Below are positions 10,895 through 21,525 of a stretch of 64,000 nt of DNA, one piece after another. Each line of letters starts with the position of its first letter. Position 1 is the first letter of the stretch. The position numbers and the translations under genes are program-made. The notes under the pieces were generated by a model. It searched no databases, was not told the origin of the DNA, and saw only the letters and a program-made list of their open reading frames with translations. Origin of the DNA: Liolophura sinensis (Eukaryota > Mollusca > Polyplacophora > Chitonida > Chitonidae); assembly GCF_032854445.1 (NCBI RefSeq), contig NC_088295.1, positions 42,397,385 to 42,461,384 of the forward strand, in the 5' to 3' direction.

Positions 10895-13890
10895 TACTTT
10901 ACGCTTTGCATAAAAATACGTGAACGCATCTTTGTGCTGTGTGTAGGAATACATAGTATATCCCCGGCATCCGCACGCCGCCATTCAGACCACTAGTTCT
11001 TTTGTGGTGACGCAACGCGGAGAGGTATACGTCCTTATCCACGCCCCGAGCGCTAACGCCTTTGCAGGGGAGCTTGTCTTTACTGTTCGACTCCCGGCGT
11101 AGAAATAGTATGTCTTCGAACACAAACTGACGATAGCGTCACCAGTCCACTCGACTTTAAAGAGCCCCGGTGTACGTTTATCAAAGTCGTAGTGGTAGCT
11201 TCGAGGTAACCATTTGTCCCAATCCGCCTCGTTTCCCGCTCGCAGCTCAGGTTTAACCGAGGAGTCCCAGTCCGGGTCAAACCAGGCCATGTAAGTGGTA
11301 AAAAAAACTGAAATCATAGTAAAAAGACAACATACGGAGTTTGGCACCGTACACTCTCTAGTAACTTACACGTCTTCGTTAGGTCACAGATTTTCACAAC
11401 CACATACCGGTTTTGGTTTGTCACGGTTTTGCCATTACCGGAATTTCCCAACAACTTCATCGTTTCCCCGATAAGAGCCTTGGCAGGGTCGGCGTCGTCC
11501 TCCCGCCGGGTTTGGGTGACGGCGTCCGCGAATGGTTGGAAGGCTTGCTCAGGCGTGTACTCCATCACCTGGTAGACGCGGGTCACTACCAACCCGTGAT
11601 TGAGATACCACTGAAGTAAAGGGGTGACCAGCAGAATTTCTGTGCCGAACATACTCCCGATCAGCATTCGCCTGAAACCGGGCATGATCTCATTTACCTC
11701 CGCGAAATCCGCCATGGTGGGGCCAAAGTCCTCCCGGCTCACATTGATGTTTTTAAATATGGGTGGACATTCCTCAAAGTCCGCTTTGAGAGGGTCCGGC
11801 ACGTGGATGCCGCATTCGACGAAGCCAAACAACCGGCCTTGGACGACAGCCTTCACCAGCTGACCCTGCGTCTTGGGCTGTCGCTGTGACGGGGGTAAGC
11901 CGTACTGCTACAGGAAGGCGCGCAAGGCCGGGTTCGTTTTCCGCAGGCGAAGAAACTCACATTCCCAGCTTGTACCCTTGGGAGCGGACGTAGGCCTCGT
12001 TCTCGCTCACTTCCCGGTGCAAATCTTGAGGTGTCAAGCTTACCTCCCCGTATACATGTCACGCCTCGTTCGTGGTACCGATAAAAGATGATGCTCGGCA
12101 CGCCCACGATGTTTTTCTTTAGGCAATCGTGCATGTCTTTGTCTTTCTCACCGATGAGCTTAAACACGGAGCTCAAATCGTGAAACAAGTAACGGAGGGT
12201 GAGCCCTGGTATGCTAATACAATCTTTGAAGACGTCGACTTGCATGCTTTAGTAGAACACCACCATCTTCTCCGCCGCCTCCATGAAGGGGATCACGTCT
12301 AGGTTGTTAAACCACCGCAGCAAGTCTTTAACGGCACAGCATGCCGTGCTTCCTCCATATCTCCTGCAGGGTCTTGTACTCGGCGTCCGTGCACAGCTTG
12401 TGGTTCAGATCGTTATCGATAGTGTGGCGGGGTGGAAGTGCCGTTTCCTCCAGCTGAGCGAGCGAGTCTATGTAGCTGTAACAAAATTTCCCTTTGGTGA
12501 CGCGGCAGTCGTAAGCTTTCACCCACTTGTAGTAACTGTAATTAGGGGCCAGGAAAACTCGTCCAGAATGTAGGCATAACGCTCGATGAGATAGGCGCTA
12601 CTGGTCTCGCTGATGGTATTGAGGTAAGCCATCACCCGTTTGACGAGCGCGTGAGGATCGCCGGTAGAGATGAAGCACACGGGCTGGTTGTTGTTGGGCA
12701 CATTGGAGTTCACGCTGACACTCATGGGGACGTTGGGACGTCCATTCCGTTGAGCCGGTCATCGCTTCGTCCACAGGGGCCAAGTAAGCTTCGAAGGAGT
12801 AACATGCTCGGTAAGGGAATATTCCGTCGTCACCTTCTCGGAGGTAAATACCCATGTCTGCCAACACTTCGAAAATAATGGGTTAATTGTGGTATGCAGC
12901 CCCTGGGTACTTTTGGCGAACTGCGTCGGTGCACGTTTGACCGTGCCGTCGTAGTTTATAAAGCTTATTAAAGCTCTTAGAACACATTTAACACGTGTAA
13001 GACTGGGCTTAACGCTCCATGTCCTTGATGAAGCTGAAATGCTGATTGTGCAGGTTTAACCGTGGGAGAAGTATAGCGCTCTGCACCGTGATGGACGAGT
13101 TGAGCCGAGTACGACTTGTCCATGGGGATGAGCTGGTACACTTGAATGTTTACGTTAAATAGGCTCTCCACCATGTCCAGCGCACTGAGGGGTACACCTC
13201 GAAAATGTCGGAGGTCCATCCCCACAGGTAACCCCATGCCTGATGTTCACACTTTTGGGAGTTGATCTTGCCTATATGGACGACCAAACACCTAAACAAA
13301 CATAAATGACCCCTGTAAGGACCATCAGTTGATACCACCAACGCGCGCAGCCCCTTGTTTGCCGTAAGGTAAGGCGGTCACGTTATCCCATCCTTTCTGA
13401 TGGGCTAGTGGGGAAATTTATGGACAAAAAACAACACGTTGGCGAGGAAGTCCACGACCCATTTTGTATCTGTGCCCAGGTGAGTGGATCTTGGCTGAGG
13501 AGATGATCGGTGAGAAGTTCACGCAGGTCAACCCTACTCGCCACGTGGTGCGGCGCGTCGAGTACTCGGGCATTGATGGTGCTGGGGTAATAATAACGCA
13601 CCTGCCCCGTTTCCTTGTGCCGAAGGATGCACCCAGAGCTGTAGTTGACAGTGAAGGCGGTGGGTTAGTCCTCCAAGATCGCGTTCAGGTAATCGTCCAT
13701 AACGCCCAGATCGGTCAGCCGGTAATTATAGAGGTCCTCGATGGGCCTCCCGCGGTAAAAATCGCTCCGAATCGAGCGCCAGTGCTCCCGATACAGTTCC
13801 CGTAGATCACTCTCACTCTCACTGCTAGGCAGGTGATGGTCTAAGGGTTGGTTAAGGTCGGGCTGGAATTTCTCCTCCAAGGGACGTCCT
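10895..13890 (-). pseudogene. Protein-primed family B DNA polymerase remnant (PolB)
   Basis: A series of minus-strand ORFs in shifting frames shares one direction and reads in family order. 13880-13383 holds the acidic N-terminal part with YNYRLTDLGV. 13237-12977 holds LRHFRGVPLSALDMVESLF. 12867-12328 has short pieces. 12245-11853 holds IPGLTLRYLF and KKNIVGVPSIIFYRYHE. 11856-11314 holds the polymerase motif LLGNSGNGKTVTNQNRY. 11347-10985 holds FDKRTPGLFKVEWTGD and SLCSKTYYF. Such polymerases replicate Polinton-like elements from a protein primer. Many frameshifts and stops mean this copy is dead. The metal-binding DTDS-type motif expected just before TYMAW (about 11280-11300) is not recognisable. 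About 3 kb is the right size for the gene. Confidence 0.75.
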
Positions 13891-13994
13891 GTCCGATGCG
13901 GCTTACTGGGGGCGGGGGGGGGGGGCTGTCACTCGAGGTGGAGCTGGTTCCGTTGGAGGTGGTGGTTGTGGGAAAGCGGGTCTAACACAAAAGC

Positions 13995-14127
13995 GTGTTG
14001 AATAGTAGCCGAAATATAGTAGAGTAGAGTGTAGTATAGTTTCGTATAGTAGAGTATAATTATAGTTGAATATCACTATAGTATCGTAGAGTATATTAGA
14101 GTAGAGTAGAGTGCAACTATAATATTG
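13995..14127. repeat. TATAGTAGAG low-complexity array, left of the Penelope cluster
   Basis: Irregular repeats of GTAGAGTATAG / GTATAGT type directly abut the first Penelope pseudo-LTR. The same kind of sequence flanks the other side of the cluster (19785-20066). It is preceded by a short G-run (13912-13924). Confidence 0.8.
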
Positions 14128-15380
14128 TATACTTGGAACGCCCTTTATGGACTACGAATGGTATACGAATGTCGGACATGACGCTTATATTTATTACCTG
14201 TGCATGCCCCGATTCTGCTGGTGGTTTTTGATCCCGAGGCGAGGCCTCTGCACAATTATACCAATGACTATGAATTACAACAAAATGTATAGAACTAACG
14301 TTGGTTATAGTGGTGCATATTCCCAGGGCGAGTCAATAAATGATACGTTTGCATTAAGACCCATGTCCATCCAAATATTGGATATATTTGAGAACATTAA
14401 ACATGATATTTCCACCAACCCGTGTTCTATCCAACTGAACGATTGTTTGACATTGAATTCCCAAAGCAAACATTTAACTATTTCCAAATGTGGACATACC
14501 AATTGTCTTACATGTCCATCATTTGATACATCCGCCACTTTTATTTCTTCACTGACTGGTAAATCTTATTCCTACGTTAACTTAAGTTGTATTGCGTCCA
14601 ATTGTATTTACTTGGTAACATGCAAGAAGTGTGGTCAGCAGTATGTTGGAAAGACCACCCAGAACCTACAACTACAGGTAAACCGGCACCGTAAGTCCGA
14701 GCGCAAGAAACAATTGCTAATAGGCAAGCATTTCTCTGCCTCCAATCATGACTGGGATCATTTCAGCATTCAAACAGCATTTAATAGAATCGGTTTATCC
14801 ATCAGCAAATGAGACAGATGTCGAATTTGAACGTAAAATCCGTGACCGTGAGCTTTTCTTTATGCTAGAGGTTGGTTCAGTCTCCCCGTATGGGTTGAAT
14901 GATAACGTTATGGGAATCGGTAATGTAACATCCAGCCTCCGTCATAACAAATTTATTCAAATACCATACACGTAGACCTCACAGTCATGGTAGGAGGAAG
15001 TTTAGCAGAAACATGATTCAGAAACACGTTACAGTTAACTACTTAGTAGGATTGTCGTATGACACCAATAGCATGCATGCTCTTCGCACAGTACATCTAC
15101 AACAACATCCAGGTATTCTGCTACTACATGTACTCTGGAGGAACTATTTAATAAAAACAAAACCTTTCTTAAAGAAAGGCGCATAAATATACCTACCCAT
15201 CATACAGAAATACCACAACTTTACAGGATTCCTAAGACGTTGTACCACCAAACTCGTGTCAACCCTACTTCCGACAGCGTTACAAGAAGTCATTTTGGAA
15301 TAAGTATTGTTGTTCCATAACAAAAAATTCAGGTGTCAACTTCATGTGGATTCTTAACAACTCCAAACGTCTTACATGGT
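14128..15380 (+). mobile_element. Penelope-like element copy A (endonuclease half, RT deleted)
   Basis: The copy begins with a pseudo-LTR (about 14130-14195: GGAACGCCCTTTA, GAATGTCGGACATGACGC) and an ORF from 14147. The ORF carries a Cys/His motif (CGHTNCLTC) and a GIY-YIG nuclease core (IYLVTCKKC, QYVGKTTQ, then NRHR). The reading frame shifts near 14770 and continues as FERKIRDRELFFMLE. At about 15060 the sequence jumps to a fragment matching 16715-17040 of copy B (the start of the RT region), then runs straight into copy B at about 15381. Thus most of the RT is deleted. Its N-terminal segment (14147-14440) is not present in copy B. Confidence 0.8.
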
Positions 15381-16025
15381 TTGACATTGAATTTCCAAAG
15401 CAAACATTTAACTATTTCCAAATGTGGACATACCAATTGTCTTACATGTCCATCATTTGATACATCCGCCACTTTTATTTCCTCACTGACTGGTAAATGT
15501 TATTCTGTTAATTCCTACGTTAACTTAAGTTGTATTGCGTCCAATTGTATTTACTTGGTAACATGCAAGAAGTGTGGTCAGCAGTATGTTGGAAAGACCA
15601 CCCAGAAACTACATTTACGGGTGAACGAGCACCGTAAGTCCGTGCGCAAGAAACAATTACTAATAGGCAAGCATTTCTCTGCTTCCGACCATGACTGGGA
15701 TCATTTCAGCATTCAATTAATAGACTCGGTTTATCCATCAACAAATGAGACTGATGTCGAATTTGAACGTAAAATCCGTGACCGTGAGCTTTTCTGGATG
15801 CTAGAGATTGGTTCAGTCTTCCAATATGGGTTGAATGATAACGTTATGGGAATCGGCAATGTAACATCTAGCCAACCATATGACTCCATCGTAACAAATT
15901 TATTCAAATACCATAAGCGTAGACCTCGCAGTCATGGTAGGAGGAAGTTCAACAGAAACATAATTCACAAACACGTGTCAAGACATATCGTATTTTCGAT
16001 TGTATCGCCCTGTAACTACAATTGA
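15381..16025 (+). pseudogene. GIY-YIG endonuclease of Penelope copy B
   Basis: The ORF holds CGHTNCLTC, IYLVTCKKCGQQYVGKTTQK, NEHR and GKHFSASDHDWDHFSIQ, then FERKIRDRELFWMLEIG and GLNDNVMGIGNV. The order and spacing fit a GIY-YIG nuclease preceded by a Cys/His zinc-binding motif (CCHH), as in Penelope-like elements, where it nicks the target DNA for insertion. It is about 95% identical to copy A by eye. The frame ends at 16025; coding sequence continues in another frame from about 16000 (YRPVTTIETQHD), so there is a frameshift at the junction. Confidence 0.8.
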
Positions 16026-17922
16026 AACTCAACACGATCGATTCTTTCTGAAGATAAAGTATTTAGACAAAGGCCTTGATTTAATTAACCTACCACGCAT
16101 CTTTAGTGAACCTGATGTTCGTAGTGCTGTGCCTAATTATTTTAATATCCAAGAGCCACCTTGCATATCCTATGAGTATACAAAGCCTATCGCTTCCAAA
16201 ATTTTCAATTATTCCCAGGCCATCAAGGAGTTCGATTTGGCGACGTATACTTCTGGCGGCTATGACTGTGATTGTGAATCCTCAGTTTTTACCTACGACA
16301 AATGTAAACATGTCCTGACTGGTGACCTTAATATTATTAAGAATCATGATCTAAGGAATCTCTTTGTGAGGGGTCCTAAGTAAAGACAAAAGAGTAATGT
16401 CAACATTCGATCAAACAAAAAAAATATCATCTCGGCACTTGAGGAGTATGTTAAAAAATGGTCAAAACGGGAGAAAGTGGATTCTTCGGTACTTAACGAT
16501 TGGCTTGAGATTGTCAAAAAAAAAGTTAGTTTAACTATACACCGTCTAGACATTGATGCTCTACCTAAAGTTAAACAGGTTCTGAAGGACCCCACTGTGC
16601 AAGAAACACTCGCTGACCTTCATAGTAAATTTGTCATCATTGTAGCAGACAAGGCTCCTAATAATGTCATCTTTATTTGCAAGAATTATTATTATCAAAT
16701 TCTTGTTCAAGAGCTATGTGCATCTACAACAACATCTACGTATACTGCTACTACATGTACTCTGGAGGAACTATTTAACAAACACAAAACCTTTCTTAAA
16801 GAAAGGCGCATAAATATACCTACCCGCCACACAGAAATACCACAACTTAACTGGATTCCTAAAATGCATAAATCCCCATACAAGGCTCGATTGCAGGTTC
16901 AAGAAGCTGTACCACCAAACTCTTGTCAACCCTACTTACGAGAGCGTTACAAGAAGTAAAGTCATTTTGGAATAAGTATTGTTGTGCCATAACAAAAAAT
17001 TCAGGTGTCAACTGCATGTGGATTCTTAACAACTCCAAACTCATATGCATATACCGTACAAAGACGTTTCCACATGGGATTTCTCTACTCTCTATACTAC
17101 GATGCCTCACAAAGATCTTATTGATAGAATGTTGTCGTTAATTGTCTCGGTATTTACTAAAACAGGTCACCGTTACATTAACGTCAGAAGCAATGAGGCT
17201 TTCTTTAGTTCTACTCTTTATAAGGGTTACCACTCATGGGATGTTACATTATTTATTGAATTACTTGAACTTCTCATTAATAACATCTATGTGAAATTCG
17301 GAGATACCATTTACCAACAGTGCATAGGTATTCCAATGGGTACCAATTGTGCGCCTGTTTTGGCAGACCTATACCTGTTTTCATATGAATACGACTATAT
17401 GCAGAAATTACTTAAAAGTAATATCTTTAAAGCTCGATCCTTTTCATTTACCAAGCGGTATATTGATGATTTAAATAATCCCCATATTGCTGAAGCGGTG
17501 AAGGAAATCTATCGGCCTTCATTGGATTTAAAGGAGACAACAGATAGTTGTCTGGTCGTGATGGTACATCTTATTTGGATCTATATCTGTACAAAGACGG
17601 ACAAGGTCTCCTTTCACGCCGCCTTTACGACAAAAGGGATAATTTCAATTTTGATATTGTAAATTATCCTTATTTAGATAGCAATATACCAAAGGGTCCT
17701 GCATATGCCGTATACATATCTCGTCTTGAAGCATTTGTCAGATCTTGCGTTAATTGTGATGACTTTAATCTGCGTCACAAGTTGCTAGTTCAAAAACTAG
17801 TTTGTCAAGGATACTCCATCAAACGCCTTCATTCTAAGTTTCTCAAATTTTACAATGAGTATAACACCCTCGTTGGCAGGTATGGACAGAGCGTTGAGAA
17901 TCTCTGGCGATCTGCATTGTGA
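16000..17922 (+). pseudogene. Reverse transcriptase of Penelope copy B
   Basis: A linker with YDCDCESS and GDLNIIKNHDLRNLF is followed by an in-frame TAA. Then come RT blocks LNWIPKMHKSPYKAR (about 16840-16885), DVSTWDFSTLYTTMPH (17063-17110), IGIPMGTNCAPVLADLYLFS (17321-17380) and RYIDD (17456-17470). Past a further frame change come LYLYKDGQG, YDKRDNFNFDIVNYPYL and YAVYISRLEAFVRSC. These are typical Penelope-type RT blocks, with IPMGTN as motif B and YIDD as the catalytic motif. Directly after YIDD the sequence reads LNNPH, with about three residues fewer than I expect. Frame changes near 16000, 16950-17045 and 17550 show it is not functional. Confidence 0.85.
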
Positions 17923-18562
17923 TCAACCACATAGACGGCGCTGTTATCCCTATGTACACGTCTATCACGTACATGGCATTTAACAACATATATGGCGCTG
18001 GTTGCCCAGTGTAACCGTCTATCGTGTATGTCATGTGTAACATCATAGATGGCGCCTCTTGTAGCATGAGATCTTTACATATTAACGGGAAAGACGTAAT
18101 CGTCCGTTACTTTTGAATCACAATCTGATCGGTTAGGGTCTGTAACGCTCGTCATTTTCAAACTGTATCTAATACCGCTTAACCTGGGGCTAGGGGCCGT
18201 AAAGGTAGCCATGCTAATTACATCAGCATGATGCCTTTATGAACAGTTGCAATTAAAGCGCGACTGAGATACTTGTTTAGCTGTTATTTGACATGGAACT
18301 CATTCACGGACTACGAATTTGAACTTTGATATGGAATGCCTGGAATATTCATTGTCTGCCCGGCATCATTGAAAACTGATGACCGCTTCTCTCTTGTGTG
18401 TTACCGGCTTTATTTCTTATTTGTATAATTTTTTACACATCTTTGTCTTCGGGAGTTAGTGTTAAACGTTGTTGTGGAAATGGATCTTGCGATTATGGAC
18501 TTGGAACGCCCTTTACGGACTACGAATGGTATAGGAATGTCGGACTTTGACGCTTATATTTA
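17923..18562 (+). repeat. Penelope 3' region and pseudo-LTR, second occurrence
   Basis: After the RT stop come three imperfect sub-repeats of about 58 bp, each starting CATAGAYGGCGC-like (17930, 17987 and 18043). They are followed by about 400 bp and then the pseudo-LTR (18497-18562). The whole block recurs at 19000-19650 with about 85-90% identity by eye, so it is the shared 3' end of copies B and C. Confidence 0.75.
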
Positions 18563-19660
18563 CAGAAGAGCTTGAGGCTCATATGCATTTACTGCACAAG
18601 GACGCGTTGACATGGGATTTCTCTACTCTCCATATTACAATTTCTCACAAAGATCTTATTGAAAGAATATTGTCGCCAATTGTCTGGGTATTTACTAAAA
18701 CATTAGTATGTTACATTATTTATTGAATTACTTGAATTTCTCATTAATAACATCTATGTGAAATTCCGGAATACCATTTACTAACAGTACATAGGTATTC
18801 CAATGGGTACCAATTGTGCGCCTGTTTTGGCAGACCTATACCTGTTTTCATATGAATAGTTCAAAAACTAGTGTGTCAAGGAAACTCCATCAAACGCCAT
18901 CATTCTAAGTTTCTCAAATTTGACAATAAGTATAACACCCTCGTTGGCAGGTATGGACAGAGCATTCGGAATATCTTGCGATCTGCTTTTTGTTAGTGAA
19001 CTACATAGACGGTGTTGTTATTCTTATGTACATATCTATCGCGTACATGATATTTAACATAGATGGCGCTGGTTGCCAAGTGTAACCTTTTATAACCTTT
19101 ATACAGACCACGATATCGTGTAATATCACAGATGAAGCCTCTTGTAGTATGAGACCCTTGCATATTAACGGGAAAGACACAATCGACCGCTGCTTTGGAA
19201 TCACAGTCTGTTCGGTTAAGGTCTGTAACACTCGTCATTTTCGAACTATATCTAATACCGCTTAACCTGGGACTAGGGGCCGTAAAGGCAGTCATGCTCA
19301 TTTCATCTGCATGATGCCTTTATGAGCAGTTGCAATCAAAGCGCGACTGAGGTACCTTGTTTAATCGTTATTTGACCTGGAACTTATTGATGGACCACGA
19401 ATTTGAACTTTGATATGGAATTCATGCCTGTAGTATCCACTGTCTGCTTGGCATCATTGAAAACTGATTACCGCTTCTCCCATGTGTGTTACTGGCTGTA
19501 CTTCCTATTTGTATAATTTCTTACATACCTTTGGCTTTGGGAACTAGTGTTAAACGTTGTTTTGGAAATGGATCTTGCGATTATCGACCTGGAACGCCCT
19601 TTACGAACTACGAATGGTATACGAATGTCGGACATGACGCTTATATATACTGTAGTAAAA
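18497..19660 (+). mobile_element. Penelope-like element copy C (mostly deleted)
   Basis: From the pseudo-LTR the copy jumps into the RT region at about 18575 (matching 17040 onward). It retains IPMGTNCAPVLADLYLFS at about 18800-18856, then jumps at 18858 to the RT C-terminal end (matching 17786 onward) and ends with its own 3' region and a third pseudo-LTR (19586-19650). Two internal deletions and several indels leave no usable ORF. Its tandem joining to copy B through the pseudo-LTR is typical of Penelope-like insertions. Confidence 0.8.
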
Positions 19661-19784
19661 CTACAGTCGGGGAATAGTACGGTCGGATAGCACGGTGACT
19701 CGGTGTAAAAAGTCTGAGGCGTGTGATGACGCGACACCACGCGCACAGTGTGTCAGCCGGCGTCTGTAGGGGCTTGCCGAATAT

Positions 19785-20066
19785 TTATAGTCTAGTATAG
19801 CTATATCATCGCATAGTATAGCTATAGTATCGTAGAGTAGAGTATAAGTATCGTAGAGTAGAATAGAATATAACTATAGTTTAGTATATTTATTTATTCG
19901 ATTGTTGTTTTACGCCGTACGCAACAATATTTCACTTAGTATAGTATAGTAGAGTATAACTACAGTACAGTATATTTATTTATTTATTCATTTATTTATT
20001 ATTTATTTATTTGATTGTTGTATGTATAACTATAGTAGAGTAGAACATAACTATAGTAGAGTCACA
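19785..20066. repeat. TATAG/TTTATT low-complexity arrays, right of the Penelope cluster
   Basis: Irregular TATAGTATAG / GTAGAGTATAA repeats are mixed with TTTATTTATTTGATTGTTG. The latter, with TTTTACGCCGTACGCAACAATATTTCACTTA (19910-19940), is a fragment of the minus-oriented SINE family seen complete at 44662-44878. Confidence 0.7.
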
Positions 20067-20660
20067 CTCCGTTTAAACACGTGGGCTTAAATGAACCATT
20101 AAGCGCCAAAGGCTGGTTCCCGTCCATAGCCATGTCAACAAGCTGCCCAGAATTATTCCCCAGCCTGAAGTTTTCTCTCACAAATGGTATTGCTGATTCT
20201 GATGTACGAAATACGACATGGGTTTATACTGCATCGTACGATTACGTCAGTTCTAGTCGACGGCCTTCAGGTCTAGCGTTATGTTGTACAAAAAACATCA
20301 ACCGAGTTCTGCAAAAACACCTAGGCTATCAAGCAGAGGAGCCACACGGCGCCATCTATGATGCCTAATAATTATTACTTTATTCAAGTTTACATAAAAA
20401 GGCACCAAATCCAGAGAATATGACAACAGAAACGTGTTAGACAACATATAGGTAAAAAAAATGATCTTATAACTGTAAAGCTTACTGTTATTTAACATTT
20501 GCCATGCCACTGCACAAGCAGTTCACCAGCAAATCTCAAGTACCGAAAATTGGACCATTCATAGTACGAAACTGGACAGCTGAAAATGACCCAAACCCAA
20601 CGAAAACAGTATTGCTGACATCGATTTGAGAACAGCCATTGTCCTGTGTAATATTTTTTG
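20067..20660. repeat. Duplicated unit, copy 1
   Basis: CCGTTTAAAC at 20069, AGCGCCAAAGGCTG, CTTCAGG...TAGCGTTATGTTGTACAAAAAA, CTGCAAAAACACCTAGGCTATC and, further on, GCTGAAAATGACCCAAA with GCTGACATCGATTTGA all recur in the same order at 20919-21525. The 95-residue ORF at 20081-20368 lies here but is not conserved in copy 2, so I do not call a gene. Origin unknown; it may belong to the Polinton-like element or to another insertion. Confidence 0.6.
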
Positions 20661-20918
20661 CTGGACGAATGTCTTCACCCACCCTGTTTGCAACCGGGGA
20701 AATCACGGGGTCTAGCTTCTGGATTGTCTGATAGAATAGCTTGTCACGTCACACAATTATCTGTTGGTATTGGCAGTCATACCTTTTCATGTATGTGCAG
20801 AAGCGAATAGCTGCGGGCGATGAGCTAGCAAGAATGATGACAAGTGGGTTTAGATTAGCCCAACAGCGTTATCAGTGATGTCCCAATAATTATTATTTTA
20901 TTTAATTTCACATAAAAT

Positions 20919-21525
20919 CCGTTTAAACAGGTGGGATTCGATTAGCCATACAGCGCCAAAGGCTGTTCCAAGTCTAAACCCGTGTCAACAAGCGGCCCAG
21001 AGTTATTCCCCGTGAAATTGTACGAAATACGGCATATGTTTATACTGCATGATCGTATGATAAATATGACAGTTTTAGTCGAAGGCCTTCAGGAGTAGCG
21101 TTATGTTGTACAAAAAAACATCACATGAGTTCTGCAAAAACACCTAGGCTATCTGGAAAGCTGAAAATGACACAAATCCAACGAACACATCGATTACATC
21201 GTGTTTATACTACGGCGAGTGTTCGGGTATACCAAGTGAGAAAGAAAAGTCCTTGTTTGAGGTGATGTGTCCGCACCAGACAGGGCATCGCCGCGTAGCA
21301 GAGTGGTACAAACCGTTCCGCTTTTACCAAACAGTTTTGGTGCAAAGTGGAGCTGATGGAGCTGCTCTCGCGCGTGACGACACTCACGCGCCTCATTGGT
21401 CAGTTTTGGCGCGAAATGAAGCTCACCCATGGGTCCGTTTGGGCCGTGTGACGTGTGACGTCACGCGCATAAAAAAATCGCTGACATCGATTTGACAGCA
21501 GGCATTTTCCTATGTAATTTTTTTT
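20919..21525. repeat. Duplicated unit, copy 2, interrupted by E2F/CCAAT-bearing DNA
   Basis: Same landmarks as copy 1. Between the AACGAA and GCTGACATCGATTTGA landmarks it contains about 280 bp (21190-21472) absent from copy 1. That insert carries E2F-like boxes (21335-21346, 21404-21416), CCAAT and TGACGTCA sites like those of the terminal repeats. Confidence 0.6.

Larger units (their letters stand above)
15381..18496 (+). mobile_element. Penelope-like element copy B (near-complete, permuted EN-RT)
   Basis: This is the most complete copy: GIY-YIG endonuclease (15381-15990), a short linker with a CDC (CxC) motif at about 16268-16276, then reverse transcriptase (16400-17922) and a 3' untranslated part. 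GIY-YIG upstream of RT joined by a CxC linker is the arrangement described for the Naiad clade of Penelope-like elements, whereas canonical members carry the endonuclease at the C terminus. At least three frame changes, an in-frame TAA at 16381-16383 and a truncated N terminus make it inactive. Confidence 0.85.

Noticed and set aside
18370-18420. Hammerhead ribozyme core (CTGATGA) in the Penelope 3' region
   Set aside because: The second copy reads CTGATTA and no GAAA or helices follow. Permuted Penelope elements are reported to lack canonical hammerheads.
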